A stretch of 64,000 nucleotides of DNA from Epiperipatus broadwayi (lineage: Eukaryota > Onychophora > Udeonychophora > Euonychophora > Peripatidae). The number at the start of each line of letters is the position of its first letter. Position 1 is the stretch's first letter. The notes beneath the pieces were generated by a model that had not been told where the DNA came from, ran no database searches, and saw only the letters and a program-made list of their open reading frames with translations. Below, in pieces: positions 1 through 16,413 of this stretch. A program made the position numbers and the translations under genes. The stretch covers positions 806,001-870,000 of the forward strand of contig JAQFVV010012573.1 in NCBI GenBank assembly GCA_028023455.1. The letters are read 5' to 3'.

Positions 1-40
1 TTTTTTAGTAAAATATTAGCGTTTTTCTAAAGATAATTTA

Positions 41-322
41 TATTTTCAGCATATTTTAACCAAAATACATTATAATATGTAAATAAATGCTAGAAAAATA
101 TTCTAAAACATTAATCTTTGTTTGGGGCAATCTAAACTCTTGACAGGATGTCAAAATTATTGCTATCGCTGGTTTCTATTTCAATTTACAATCATGTAAA
201 GTATACATTTTTAAAATAAAACCTTACTACTTTTGTAAAATAACTATATTTTCAGCAGATTTTATGAAAATAATTTATAATATGTACGAAAAATAATAAA
301 AAAAACACTCTAAAACATATAT
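41..322. repeat. Diverged direct repeat pair near the window start
   Basis: Two segments of about 75 bp (41-112 and 247-322) begin with the same word, TATATTTTCAGCA, and continue in the same order through an ATAATATGTA word to a CTAAAACAT word. A third copy of the opening word TTTTCAGCAG lies at about 331-340. The likely origin is an old tandem duplication with a period near 206 bp. No coding potential is visible. Confidence 0.45.
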
Positions 323-574
323 TTTTATTTTCAGCAGTGAAAAAATATTTATCGGAATCATCAGCCAATAAGCATCGAGAATGAATGGCCCAGCCAATCA
401 GCATTGGCCTTCTTCTTTTGTTAAACTTAAAACACTCCTAGTATTGATTTTTTACTTGTAAAATAATTCAAGAGAGGGCAGCATCTTATGGGACTTTTTC
501 TAAGCTTTCCAATGAGTATAATATCATCACCGTAGCTCAAAAAATGCCCGATTTAGAGCAATCCAAAGCCGCTG

Positions 575-588
575 ATGCAAATTTGCAT
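575..588. promoter_or_regulatory. Palindromic octamer (ATGCAAAT) pair
   Basis: The 14-bp perfect palindrome ATGCAAATTTGCAT contains the POU-factor octamer ATGCAAAT on both strands. It sits in the least A+T-rich part of the first kilobase (about 360-600). No gene start is recognisable next to it, so regulatory use is only a possibility. Confidence 0.25.
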
Positions 589-600
589 TGAACCCTATAG

Positions 601-2215
601 AAGGGTTAATAGATTATTTGACTTAAAGCATTTTGGAACTTGCTTTATTGTTTTAATGTTTCCAAAAGAAAAAAAAAACCATTTTCAATAATTTATTTAC
701 ATATTTAAGTTTATTTATGCTACTTATTTGAAAATTAATTATTTTAAATCAAAAAACTATGTGATTACAATAAGATTTTATTTGAAAATACTTCATTTTA
801 AAAACCCAGGTTAACAAAGTGGAAGTTATTTTACAGGCTAGCAAGAATTGCTTTCATAAATGCTGGTAAAGAAAAATTTTGTGAAATTTTAGTAATAATA
901 AATTTAATTTTAAGACATATTTTCATTCTTTTTACAATGACTCAACTAAAATTCATTTCCATTTCAAAAATGGAATTCAAATAAATATTTCACTCAGACA
1001 ATATTGTAATGAAAGGAGCAAATATGATTGATTTTCACCACAGTTCTTTCAAACAAGAATGGAAAAAGTTGGATTGTACACAAGTTAAAGAAGAAAAGTG
1101 GTCTACAATCATTTTTAAAAAAGAGTTTTTTGAAAATATGCTCATAAAAATTAAAAATATTTTTAAAATAATAGTTAATAAACCAATAACTTTTAAAAGA
1201 AAATGATTAAGTTAGTCTATATGCATTTTTATGCCAATTCTATGATCCGATTTGAAATACACAAACTCACAACAAAAATTACAGTAAGGAAGTTAAATAT
1301 TCATTTTAAATCATTGAGATACCAGATATAAATGAACTTTAATAATTTAATTTCCAAGACCATATTGAATTTTAGCTTATTTTTTTCGTTTAGTTTGTTA
1401 CAATTTTCATAATATCCTCAGGTCATTTTATGTAGATATAATATTTTATATACTGCCATAATATAGAACACAATAACCTGAGAAAATGTAGTTACTGTTA
1501 TAAAATAAATTTAAATTCACTTTACATTTAAATATTTTTAAAATTATCAATTCTACATATATTTATAAATTCAAATTTTGATAGATAAATCTTTAAATTG
1601 AACTTTTACAGTCCTCATAAAATCACAACTAAAATTATGTGTACAAAATCTTAGGTATGGTATTTTATTTCATTACAAATCTAAATATAAATCACACTTT
1701 CAAACCTGTGTTATTAAAAAAACATTTATTGGATATATATATAAGTTTTACTACTTCCTCCAACAAAACAAAAAAAAAAAAAAATACATTTGAAGACAAG
1801 TTATTGTAAGTGCATTAAAAATAAATATTGATAAATTATTATTAATTAAAATAAACATATAATTTACATATTTATATATACACATATATAATGATAAATA
1901 ATATTTTAATATTGAATAAATATGATGTCATGTGAAATTTACCTATACTATTTTAAACAATAAGTAAACTGCCGTCTAGCCCTTATCTAATAACTTTTTA
2001 CAGTAAGAAAATGGTCATTCTTAGATATTTTAAATCTTTTTATTTAGAGTTCATATTACATTATATTTATTCAATATTAAAGTTTTATTTATCATTACAT
2101 ATATAACGCGCATGTTTATTTATTATAGGATTTTAGAAATGAGTGAAATACCCCCACTCCATAAACTTAATAACAACTAATGTAACATTTTAATTATGTA
2201 TCAAGTGCAGGCAGT
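601..2215. other. A+T-rich non-coding stretch
   Basis: I see nothing supportable here. The one short open frame (1009-1206) is lysine- and phenylalanine-rich, as expected from random A+T-rich sequence, and has no motif. Confidence 0.6.
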
Positions 2216-2290
2216 ATGTAATTAAAAAGAGAAAGGCTTTAACTTTTAAGGCACATGTGCAAAAAGGTTAAAACCTTTCTCTTTCTAAAC
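2216..2290. mobile_element. Short palindromic MITE-like element (copy 1 of a small family)
   Basis: A 62-bp inverted repeat (2225-2286) is centred on GCACATGTGC at 2251-2260, with arms of about 36 nt differing at only a few positions. The outer sequence (TAATTAAA, AGAGAAAGG, then a TTTAACTTTT-like stretch) matches the 43-nt terminal inverted repeats of the element at 31058-31170. The two are therefore related copies of a small non-autonomous hairpin family. This copy lacks the central spacer. Confidence 0.55.
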
Positions 2291-2584
2291 TTAATATCAG
2301 TTATTTAAAAATTACTTTACATTAAAATATATAGACTGATTTAAGTTTGCTTTCTGATTGCTATTGTTCAAGATAATTCTAAATAAAATGATCTAAAATA
2401 CAGTAAGAAGTGTCCATTTACTTACTGTAATAAGTTATTAGACATAAAAGCTAGAACGCAGCTTGGTTATTGTTCAAAATAGAATTGGTAAATTTCATAC
2501 ACACACACATATATATGAGTAAATAACAGACTGCTAGCATGTTTGTATTTTTTATGATTTGCTTTAAATTTTATTTTGCAATTT

Positions 2585-4311
<1,727 letters not shown>

Positions 4312-6660
4312 TAGAACCCTAACATATATATATAGTTAGACATACTTGCAGATTATTTTGCTTATATCTATTAATAACATAACATAAATATATACATATA
4401 AATCTTCAAACAGCAATTTATGTATGTGTGCATATAGTAATAAAATTTTTAAAAAGCTTATTTTGTTATCTTCATTTTTTTTTCAAAAGCATTTTGGTTT
4501 CTTTTAAAAAATTGATAACTTCTTTTTTCATTGGAAAAGATAAAGAAGGTTAAAATAAAGATCATATTTTTAAAATTTTATTAACTGTTCTGTTTTTTTG
4601 TGATGCAATTATAAATTAAATATCATATGAAATATCATTTTCTACACTTTTGAATGCCATATTGTAGTTGCATCAAATTTGAATTAAAGTTATTTTAATT
4701 GGGGAATTTTAAAAAAGGAGCCAGAGCAGAGGTGGTGACCTATGACTACTTTAGTCATACTAAAAATAATTTTTAACCAAAAAATTGAGTTATAAATACT
4801 TTGAAATATTTCATCATAATGATAATAAAATTTAAATGTATTTAGAATACTAAAAATATTTCAAAAGCATTTCTAATCCTTTTTTAAAATTGTACCATTT
4901 TTTATTTATTAAAGTTGAAAAAAAAATCTTTAAATAAATGAGTAAAAAATACCCATAAATTCATCCTATTTAAAAAAAGAGACAGATTATAAGATAATTT
5001 AATATAGAATAAAACAATATAGAACATTTATACGTTTTAAATAGTTTTTATGCAAATTGAAATGAAAGATCATGATAAGTCAAAATTTTTAAATGTTCTC
5101 CATGACCATTCTGTGATAAGTATTACTAAGAAAAAATTATCAGCTATCTTTAACAGTTTTATTAATAAAGTATATCAATTATTTTAATTTTTTTCCTTAT
5201 TAGTGCTCATTTTATATTATTTTATCATTATTTAATTTTTTTTTCTTACTAGTGTTCATTTTATATTATTTTCTGAGTTATTTGTATTTCCTGGCAATCA
5301 AAGAGCTGCAGTGTATTTTTTATATTGCTGTCTATTACTTTTTGAGAGAAAGATGATCAGGGAACAGATAAAATTTCAGAAATTCTTGAACAATTGTTCC
5401 AACGTTTTTTTCTGATTATTTAACCATCAGTGGTTATGATATAGACGTTCACTTAAAAATTTTATGACAACTCAGATTAGCTATAATCTCTATTCAAAGT
5501 TGTTTATACGTTACTTCCTTTTAAATTAATCTGGTTTCCATAAAAATACATTTAAATATAAAATTGATACTTTTAAATATAATTTTAATGACTATTATAA
5601 TCTTGTATTTAAGAAATTCTATTTACTATTATTTTAAAAAAAAAAATATATAAATAGACACATGAATTGTCACATTATATATATATATATATATATATTA
5701 GAAATTAAAATCAATCTCACTCTTAGATTTCAAACATATAGTTGAGTCATTGTAATAACGTCTAAGATACATTTTAACCCATCATATCTATTCAGTTAAG
5801 TCAATCCACCCATAATTCCTTGAATATTGCATTACTATTTTTTGTATTTGTTTATGTGTATTACAGAGTGCTTTTATATTTTTTATATCAATCATTTCTC
5901 CACAATAATCACTAATATAAAGTTTTATTAATATATTTGACTTACTCTTAGATATAATCTTTGAATTTAATAAAATTCATATAGTTGCATAATAAATTTC
6001 ATTTCTAACTTTTCAACTCTATTTACTAAATAGTTAACATATAAATGTACAATGAAATTCTTGGGAATAAATATTGTAAAAGGGTGCTGAAAAAACAACA
6101 ACAATAACATAAATTTAGATTGTTTTATACATTTTTTTTTTGGAATTGTGCAAGTCAATCTAACATCCATTTTTTATTTTCTTTGGTTTCAGAATAAAAA
6201 ATCAAGAATCTTAACAATAGAAGCTAGAAGATTAAATATTAAAAAAGTATAACAGGTAAGATGAAAAGATTTTGATAAAAAAAATAGAAAAGTAGGAAAA
6301 GTTTTAATTTTTTTAGAGTAATAACAATTAAACTAATGAAGTAATATAGTTTTAGCATTTAACATAAGCATAGTTGTATTGAAACTTTGTATCAACAGTA
6401 GGCTTAACTGATAGCAAAAATAGAAGTCATATAAAAAAAAAACTAATGAAAAAATAATCTGGCAAATAATTTATACTGAGAATAAAGACTTAGAACCCAA
6501 TGTTAGAATAAAAAATGTAAAAAGTTTGTAGAATAACATAGTTTTGAGTAAAACACAAAAAAGATCAAGTATTAATAAGTTTCTGCAGAAAAAATAATAT
6601 TAAGATAATAAATAAGATGTTTAAAGTTATAAAAGAAGACTTTGTATCTGAAAAACTTGA
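4312..6660. other. A+T-rich non-coding stretch
   Basis: No gene is recognisable. It contains a small tandem duplication at 5178-5272 (listed separately), a short (AT)n run near 5678-5698 and several poly-A or poly-T runs. The short reverse frame at 5967-6170 shows no domain. Confidence 0.6.
5178..5272. repeat. Two-copy tandem repeat of about 47 bp
   Basis: The words TTAGTGCTCATTTTATATTA and CTAGTGTTCATTTTATATTA recur 47-48 bp apart, each preceded by a T-rich run. This is a simple local duplication with a few substitutions. Confidence 0.7.
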
Positions 6661-6666
6661 AATCAA

Positions 6667-7298
6667 GAGTGTCCAACCTTATGATATTTCTGGGTCATAT
6701 TGAAAAGAGAACAGTTGTCATAGGCCATGTATTAAACATGCACTACAGATAAGCAAAAAAGTCCTCACATAATGATTCTAATTATGCAACTGCTTCTTTG
6801 GAGAGTCTTAAAAGCATCAAGCTGGTTCCAATTTTTTCATCTCTAATATAGAAAATATATATATCTATAAAAAATAAAAAATAGAGTCATATATCACATG
6901 ACTCCATTTCTTTTTTATTAAGCTTGCAGAATATAAACAAAGAGCTTTTCTAATTGCTCAACAAGCTTTGAGATAAATGCTGAACAACAGAAAGCATTTA
7001 AAATATCTCTATTATGAAAACAAACCCCCATCCCCTGACCATGGTTTCATGCTTTTGGCACTCCTCAGAGAGGCACTAGGGTAGCTTCAGATACTAGATC
7101 TATTTATGTTTTTTTATGTTATAAAAGTAAACAAAAAAGAGAGATAAAACTAGCGGGGATATTTGACAGTGTATATATGTTTATTTTAGTCACACTACTA
7201 GGTAATCACAAAAAAATCTCATAATTTTTAAAATAAGTTTATGATTTTGTATTGGGTTACATTCCTTGCCACCATGGCCTGTAAGTTGAACAGCCTGG
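6667..7298. mobile_element. Degenerate hAT-like DNA transposon remnant
   Basis: The left end reads AGTGTCCAACCTTATGATAT and is followed by GGGTCATATTGAAAAGAGAA. The right end has TTGGGTTACATTCC and closes with AAGTTGAACAGCCTGG, roughly the reverse complement of the left end. The right interior has AAAAAAATCTCATAATTTTT followed by AAGTTTATGATTTTGTATTG. From memory, the GTGTCCAA start, the 'gggccacattg' motif and the 'aaaaaatctcataat' block occur together in hAT-type interspersed repeats of animals. I see no intact transposase frame. The A+T bias suggests an old copy. The assignment rests on recollection of end motifs, not an alignment. Confidence 0.4.
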
Positions 7299-9485
7299 TT
7301 AAAATAATAAAATAGATTTCATTAAGATTATGTTGTAATCCAAACTAGCTAGAGTTTTAATAGTAATGAAGACTTTTAATTATTCACTGTTCTAAAATTT
7401 GACTGTAATTTAATTATTATATAAATAAAAAAAATTTTTAATAAAGAAGGGAAACTTAAAAAAAAAAAAAAATCCTTTAAGTTATAAATCAAAAATTAGA
7501 TAATAAAAATTTAAACACCAGACCGAAATTTTAATGAAAATAACAATCATTAAAAAAAAAAAAAAGCAATAAAATAAAAAGAGAAATAAACACTATCATT
7601 TAAGAGAAAAATGTGACAATATATATATAAAAAAAAAAATTAATGGAAATCATAAATACTAAAAAAAATTGGAATATGAAAATAATAAAAACAACAATGA
7701 GTCTAAAAATAGATAGAATTAGGAACATTTTCTCTTTTTGTATCTTTAATATATTTATAATTCCTTTTATTATTGTTGCAGTTTCTTATAGTTTTCATTG
7801 TTGAGGCTGATGAAAATTGCTAAACAAACGAAATAAAAAGAAGCAAAAGGCATTCTGAATTTGAATCAAGAAAATAAAAAGAAATCACTATTTTATTTTA
7901 TATAAAAACAAGTAAAAAAGTGAGTATTTAAAATTTTTATAAATAATAGGAAAAGAGAAAGAAAAAGGGGAGGGAGAAAACTAGAAAAAAAAATCCTTTA
8001 ATTAAATTATGGATCAAAAAATGAACTTTTTAAGCTAAAATTCTCATTGAATATATATATAATTTAAATAATATTTAATCAAGCAACCATTTATTCTAAA
8101 AATCTTTTGAAAATTTTTCACAAAGAGAATTTCAAATTCAAAATCTTTTTTTTTCTATTCTTGAAAATAAATGATTATTGATGATTACCTAGTTATATCT
8201 TGAGGATTACAAATATTGCAATTTCTTCTTTATTTACTTTGTTTTTAGACATTTGAATGTGATATATATATATTGTAATTTTTAAATTTCTTATTCATTA
8301 TTTTCATAGTTACTTTTATGGTACTGTTTTTAACAATTGCAGACAGGTAGCTTATAGAAGAAAATTTCCTTAATAAAAGACATTTCATTTATGCCAGAAA
8401 TATTTTTTTAAGTACAAGTCTGTGTTACTTGTTTTATATACAACCTTTTCCATTGTATTTCATTAGAGATTGATGTTCTTACTAGAATAAACATTTACAT
8501 TACACAGTATCTGAAAGACAATTATTTCACTTATGCTAGATACAGCCTATCTGATCTTAATAAAATATATTAATCATTCTGTAGAATCTAACCAGAGATA
8601 GGTGTTCATTATATGTAAATGCACTGAATACCCTTTTCTAAAAACTATCTAGTTTTGTATATGTTTTATAATACTTTTCATGGTTTAGAAATGAGGATCA
8701 ATTTAACTTAAATTGCCATAGGACCCTTTTGTTTTTTATTAATTGTGTAGTGATTTTCTTGTGTTTCTTATAAATAATATCTGATTTATTTTGAATGTAA
8801 CAGTTTTAATTTTAACATTTGGCAGGATAAGAGAAGTTCTTTTTTTTTTTGTTATTGTATTTACATTTTGATTAAATATCTGCTATATATATGATTTTTA
8901 AAATGATTCATTCATTATTAATAACTAATATGTATTATTAAATTTTTTAATAATATAAAGTAAGATAACTTGATCACTCAAAATATTTTTTTTATTATAA
9001 AAATAATATTTTGTTTAATTAGAATGTATGCTATAGATAAATATATATAACAGAATATTCAGTGAAAGTCAATTTAGAGTAAATGTTTGATAACTTTATC
9101 CAATTTTGTTATACTGAAGTTAATATAATAAAAAAACTTATATGTATCAATTTTAATTTGGGATAATTGAATTTAGATTTCACAGTTAAGATCTTGTATA
9201 AAAAAATCATAATAAAAGATAACATAAACAGAATAAAAATGTAAAATAATATTCTAATCTAAATACCTAATTTTTGTCATGTTAAATTGCTGAATGAAGT
9301 TTGCTTATTAAATCAAAGATTTACAATAATCTCATTTTTAATAAATATTTCCATTTATTTATTCTAACTATTACATAATAAATATTTATATTATTTAAAT
9401 AAAACTTCTAATGATCTTTAATTTTTTATAATAAATAGTTATACAATATAATATAAAATATCTTTATATAATAGCAGTAATTGTA
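7299..9485. other. A+T-rich non-coding stretch
   Basis: Only poly-A/poly-T runs and short (AT)n tracts are visible, for example around 7460, 7555 and 8260. No open frame of useful length and no element ends were recognised. Confidence 0.6.
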
Positions 9486-9599
9486 TATATATAATAATAA
9501 TAAAGAAGAGCTCTTTTTGGAAAATTGATTTTTGTCCTTTTCAATGTGTTGGAACTATTTTACAATTTATGCGATGCAATGTGATGTGCTATGGCTTCT

Positions 9600-12500
9600 C
9601 CTTTATTGAAGTCAGGAATCTCTCAGCCACTATGCCCATAGAGACTGTTAGCCACTTTCACTTCTCTTTCCATTTCTCACCTTAAATTTTTCCCATATTC
9701 TTCTCTATCCTGCTCCATCCCATTTCCACAACACCACCTTTGTCCACTCTATGGCCTTTATATCTAGATCCCACTTATCTTTTCCAAATCCAGCATAAAA
9801 CACCAAGAACCCACTTTTTATATAATCGCTTTGTTTATATTTTTTTCTCTCATAACTTTATTAGTTGTATCCTTTCTGCTTGTAAGCATTTACATTCAAT
9901 TTGCAAATCCCTAATATTTTCCATGTCTTCTTTACATAACTTCCAGACTAAATCACTCATATTTCTTCATTTATGTGTATTTCCATTGTTGTTAATGTGA
10001 TTCTGTTTGAACCTTAAATAGTAAGGTACTTTCCTTGCTATTATCATAAATTGACTCACACATAACATTGTATATATATATAAATTCATTTTACTCTCCA
10101 TACTTGTTCTCCATCTCTCCAACTCCCTATTTTTTATTAATGAATCTATTTTTCTATCCCATTCCTTGCCACTATAACACTCAACAATTCTCCTAACATA
10201 GTCATACCACCTTTTGTACAAGAATACTGACATAAAGTTTTTATCTAAATCTTCTGCATATCATACTACCTTTCTCACCCATCTTGTTGCCTGTCCTTTA
10301 CTTGTAATACAATTAAATACTATTTTGGATATTCTCTTATTGTCCATAAATTGCAGTCTACCAAACATTTTAATTTTGCTTTTTGCATTTATCATATCCC
10401 GTTTTCTTTTGAATTGCCTCTTTTGCCATCCACACATCTGCATCTAATGCATGTCATCTTACTTTATACTTTTTCTAAGTAATATAACATCCCTTTAGTA
10501 ACACATAACACATCATTACCATAAGTTTATTTTGCTACTGCCACTCCCTTCTATACAATTCTTGCTACATCATATTTATTATATGAAAACATGTTAATTT
10601 CTTTATCAGTTCCTTTCTTTTCTTTGCTTCTTTTATCAATTTTTTCTCTCATTCATCCAAGTAATTTCTCTAATTACTTAAGACAATTTTCAAATAGTTA
10701 TACATATTCACTGCATTTAATTTTATATCCCCCAATACAAATTCTTTTTCTTCAGTATTTATCATCATTACTTTTGATTTTTCTTCATTAAATTTAATCC
10801 ACATCTCTTTACCCACCCTTGTGCACATGTTTAGCATGACATCCATGTCTTTCCTACTTTCTGTGCATAAGAAGATATCAATAAAAGACCTGATAATATA
10901 TACACTCCCTTACCATCTATTGATGGTGTCTCTATCTCTCTTCCTAAATCTTTCTATTGCTCTCTCTATTTCTCTCATATATAACAAAAACAAAATAGGT
11001 GACATAGGCCATCCTTGCCTTAGTTCCACCACATTTTTAAATTCTGATTCTATATTTCCTAATTGATATGTAATAATTATTTTTATACAATCTCTTAATA
11101 AGATCCACTAAAGTTCCATTCATTCCCAACTTTAATAAATTTACCCATAATCTATTTCCATTTATTCTTTTATATGCCTTCTCTATATCTATAAAGATCA
11201 TATATAACTGTCTACCTGTATTCGTACTCGTATCTATAAGTTGTGTGACTACAAATAAACTATCTCCTATATGCCTATTCATTCTAAAACCTACTTGCAT
11301 TCCTCCCTCTATATTATTTTCTTTTATTTATTTTGCCATTTTTCCAGCCACCATACATGCAAAAACTTTATATAACACAGACATTATCACTATTGGTCTA
11401 TAATTGCTTATATTTCTATAGTCCTCACTCTTTCCTTTAAATAATAGCCTTAGTGTTGTATTATTTCAGCTATCTGGAAATTCTGTTTTCTGTGCTATAT
11501 TATTAAAAAATGATAATAGATTTAATTTTGCTATATTTCCCAAATTCATTACCACTTTTGCTACCCATCCATCTAAATCTCTTGCCTTTATATTTTTCAA
11601 TTTCTTTTCTGCCTCATTCAGTTCATTTTCTGTAAAACTAATATCTCCATTAGTATGTGTTTCTATGTTTGTTATCACTCTGTTTTTCAAATCTAACATC
11701 TTTTCTATGTCCATTACATACTTATTTAAGATTGTCTCTAATTCTTCTCTAGAGCTACACACTTTTCCCTCATCATTTAGTAATACTATTTCTCTTATCC
11801 TACTTTCCTTCTTTTAATATATCTCCAAAAATTTCTATTTTCATCTCTTTCATTTTTATTAATATCCACCAACAATTTACTATTTAATTTTATTTTGTCT
11901 CTATAATTATCTATTTTAGCCAACTTCTTTTTATTTAAATACTTTTTCCATTTAATATTAACATCTTTTTTACTTTCTTTGTTTTTAATAGTACATTTAT
12001 ATTCTCTCCATGATTTTCTCTCTCTTTTATACTTTTACTAATTCTCACTTTTCTATTACTTTTATTCTTCTGAATATTCTCACCTAAAACCCTATTTGAA
12101 ATTTTTTCTACTTCACCATACCAGTCTTACACTTCCATGATTTCTTCTACTTTTATTTTATATTCTTCTAACTTATTTTTATCATTAATTTTCCATCCAC
12201 ATCTTTCACTATTCTTTCTACTTTTATTACTATTTTCCACACATTACTAACCATCTCTATTATAAAAAAATTATGATCACTATTACATACTCTTTCTTTA
12301 TTATAAAATATTTTACTTTTCCATACTTTATTCATTCCTTCTCTCTCTATATATATATCTATTGTGTGAAATATATTATTTCTAAACCATGTGTAGTGTT
12401 CCTCATAAATATTTAATAAATTTTCAATTCTGAAATTCACTTTCTAACAAATTTTTTTCAAAAGCTGTCCATTCTCATTATACATACCATTAATTTCTTT

Positions 12501-13120
12501 AATATTCCATTCATATCCCTATAATCATTATTTTCTTCCTTTTTTTTTTCTTGAAACTCTTTATATTCTTAACTAGTCATTTATATATTCTACTGTTCCA
12601 TTCCATTATATTTGACTAGCTACCATCCATTCTTGTCTTCCTAATCTTATCTCAAACCACAAATGTTCTTGACACTTTACAGTATTTAAGTATTTTTTTA
12701 ATATAACTCCTATATCACCTCCTCTTTCTTCTTTTTCTTTTCTATTTATACCCAGCCATACCAAATTTTTCAGTATAGGTTTTCACCCTTCTCATAGATG
12801 TTTTTCCATTACTGCTAATACCTCAAGCTCTTCATTTTTAACTGCTTTGTTTAATTCCAATCACTTTTCTGATCTCCTACCACCTCACATATTCAAATAT
12901 CCAATTTTAACAATTTCTTCTTTTCTTATTACACTTTTATAAATTCTTTTGGCTCTTTCTTTTCTATTATATTTGTAATTAGCTTGTTTATCATTAGTTT
13001 TACAGACTCATTTTCTCTCCACATTTACATTTATATCTGAATTAACTAGCCTTTAATTACATCTTATATTCCATTCATTCTTAACCTTCTTTTTGATAAT
13101 ACTGTAATTTAAAACTATAT
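9600..13120 (-). pseudogene. LINE B ORF2: APE endonuclease and reverse transcriptase, broken
   Basis: The endonuclease begins near 13120 with a KIGYLNMRG-like start. It includes GGDIGVILKK (around 12700) and ends with NSDHNFFIIEM (about 12270), the SDH signature of APE-type endonucleases. A linker with NGDISFTENEL (about 11640) leads to the RT. NYRPIVIMSVLYKVFA lies near 11400-11350, GFRMNRHIGDSLF near 11290, and IFIDIEKAYKRI (catalytic Asp region) near 11200. The place of the YADD box (about 10880) reads SFIDIFLCTES, so the first catalytic Asp of the pair is replaced by Ile. The C-terminal part matches the other copy at 57.8 kb, but the zinc-knuckle histidine appears changed to Asp. Multiple frameshifts and stops separate these blocks. 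Confidence 0.8.
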
Positions 13121-13129
13121 CCCCCCTTT

Positions 13130-13936
13130 ATAAGTTTTCTGAACTAAAATATTTTTCACAAATCAAACCCCCTAATGCTTCATTTCCTTGTTTTGCTATA
13201 AACTCCTTCTTACTAATAAGAAAATCTCATGCATTTACAAACATAATATTATTTCTCTCACATAATTTTTTTAATCTCTCATTTATAGAACATGCCATAT
13301 CTAATATATTGTCAAATGTTAGCTGTAATCCAACTACTCCTACTCTTTCTTTAATCTTACTCAAATTACTAATCAATTCTTTATATTCATACATTACTCT
13401 CTCCAATGACTCTGACAAATCACTTGTTCCTACCATAACGTAAACATCTCTACTCCCTATTTCTTTACTTTATTTGCAACATCACTAATTCTAGCTCCAG
13501 GCAAACATATTCTTACATACTTATTTCTATTTTCCCTTGCAATTTTATCACAGCTTCTAATTAGTGAGTCCCCTATCAAGACTATTTCATAGATTATTTT
13601 TCCTACTTCATCCATAACATTCTCATTCACCTTCTGGACTTCCTTATCTACTTTTTTATCACTTCTATTCAGCAATTCATTGATCTGCTTACACCTCATG
13701 TATAACACTTTTAATTCCACTTCAACATCCTTTATCTCTTTCTCTATCTTATTTATTCTTTGTCTAACTATCTTCATTGCACTACTTACTTTATCATCCA
13801 TATCTTTTGTCACCCCACTAAATATATACTCTATTCTATCATTCTTATCTTCATTTTCCTCCATTTTCCCTGAGTTTTTCATTAAATTATCTACACTTAG
13901 AAACTCATTTTCACCTATTTTATCACATTTATACAT
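13130..13936 (-). pseudogene. LINE B ORF1: coiled coil plus SGNH/GDSL-esterase-like domain, broken
   Basis: The first frame (13936-13457, 159 codons) has a charged, heptad-like region at about residues 50-110. It then reads IGDSLIRSCDK at residues 121-131, matching SGNH hydrolase block I with the nucleophile-type serine. After a one-base frame change at about 13450 the next frame gives DVYVMVGTSDLS, corresponding to block III (usually GTNDL). A TGA near 13226 stands where a tryptophan would be expected after FVNA. The tail continues with KQGNEALGG and ends at a stop. Where an SGNH fold normally carries its Asp-x-x-His pair, this copy has other residues (KKEF). ORF1 esterase domains are known in CR1/L2-type LINEs, where they are thought to help membrane or RNP interactions. 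Here the frame is broken, so no protein is expected. Confidence 0.75.
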
Positions 13937-14256
13937 GATCTACTCAACCATACTTCTTTTTACATAATGAAAATAACATATATTGCCAATCATATTTTAT
14001 TATACTTTTATTTAGTCCAATCTAATTTTTATTCCAGTTATATCTTTCTCCTAGAAAAAATTTATATTTTTAGTTTTATTGGTATTAGTAAAATGGCCGA
14101 AAAAGTAAAGAAATGCCAATTCATTTATTCAAAACAGAGACTTAAATCTGTTTAAGATCTATTTACTGCAAATGTTTTATAATTTTCTATCTGCATTTAA
14201 TGACATTGTTATATTTATTAGTTCATGATTTATATATATATATTTTTTGGTCATTT

Positions 14257-14360
14257 AATATTGGACCTGCCATGAAATATCACAGCTATATTGGTTTAGG
14301 GTTAAGTTTAGAGTTAGGGTTAGGGTTGAGGTCAATTTTCACCATAGCAGGTCTAATACT
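14257..14360. mobile_element. Short inverted-repeat element enclosing telomere-like TTAGGG units
   Basis: The left arm (14257-14277) reads ATATTGGACCTGCCATGA. The right arm (14341-14359) reads CCATAGCAGGTCTAATACT, its imperfect reverse complement. Between them, 14294-14330 holds GGTTTAGGGTTAAG followed by GAGTTAGGGTTAGGGTTGAG, which are degenerate vertebrate-type telomere units. The whole is about 104 bp. It may be a MITE carrying a telomere-like insert or an interstitial telomeric repeat flanked by a small hairpin. Confidence 0.5.

Positions 14361-16413
<2,053 letters not shown>

Larger units (their letters stand above)
9486..13990 (-). mobile_element. LINE family B, long degenerate copy (ORF1 esterase-like, ORF2 APE + RT)
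   Basis: Read on the minus strand, this is an ordered non-LTR retrotransposon. A coiled-coil plus SGNH-like ORF1 (about 13936-13130) is followed by an apurinic-type endonuclease (about 13120-12170), a reverse transcriptase (about 11750-10700) and a C-terminal region reaching about 9600. The 3' end runs into ATT repeats near 9486-9500, as many LINEs do. The strand is pyrimidine-rich on + because the coding strand is purine-rich. Many frameshifts and stops show it is dead. The partial copy at 57785-58250 shares the C-terminal segment, including an RELERWR word. An esterase-type ORF1 is typical of CR1/L2-like LINEs, but exact clade placement needs a tree. Confidence 0.85.

Noticed and set aside
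1009-1206. 65-codon frame near the window start
   Set aside because: Lys/Phe/Ile-rich composition as expected by chance in A+T-rich DNA, with no recognisable domain or gene context.
9740-11066. Plus-strand frames of 66-86 codons in the 9.7-11.1 kb region
   Set aside because: They are antisense shadows of the minus-strand LINE B ORF2.
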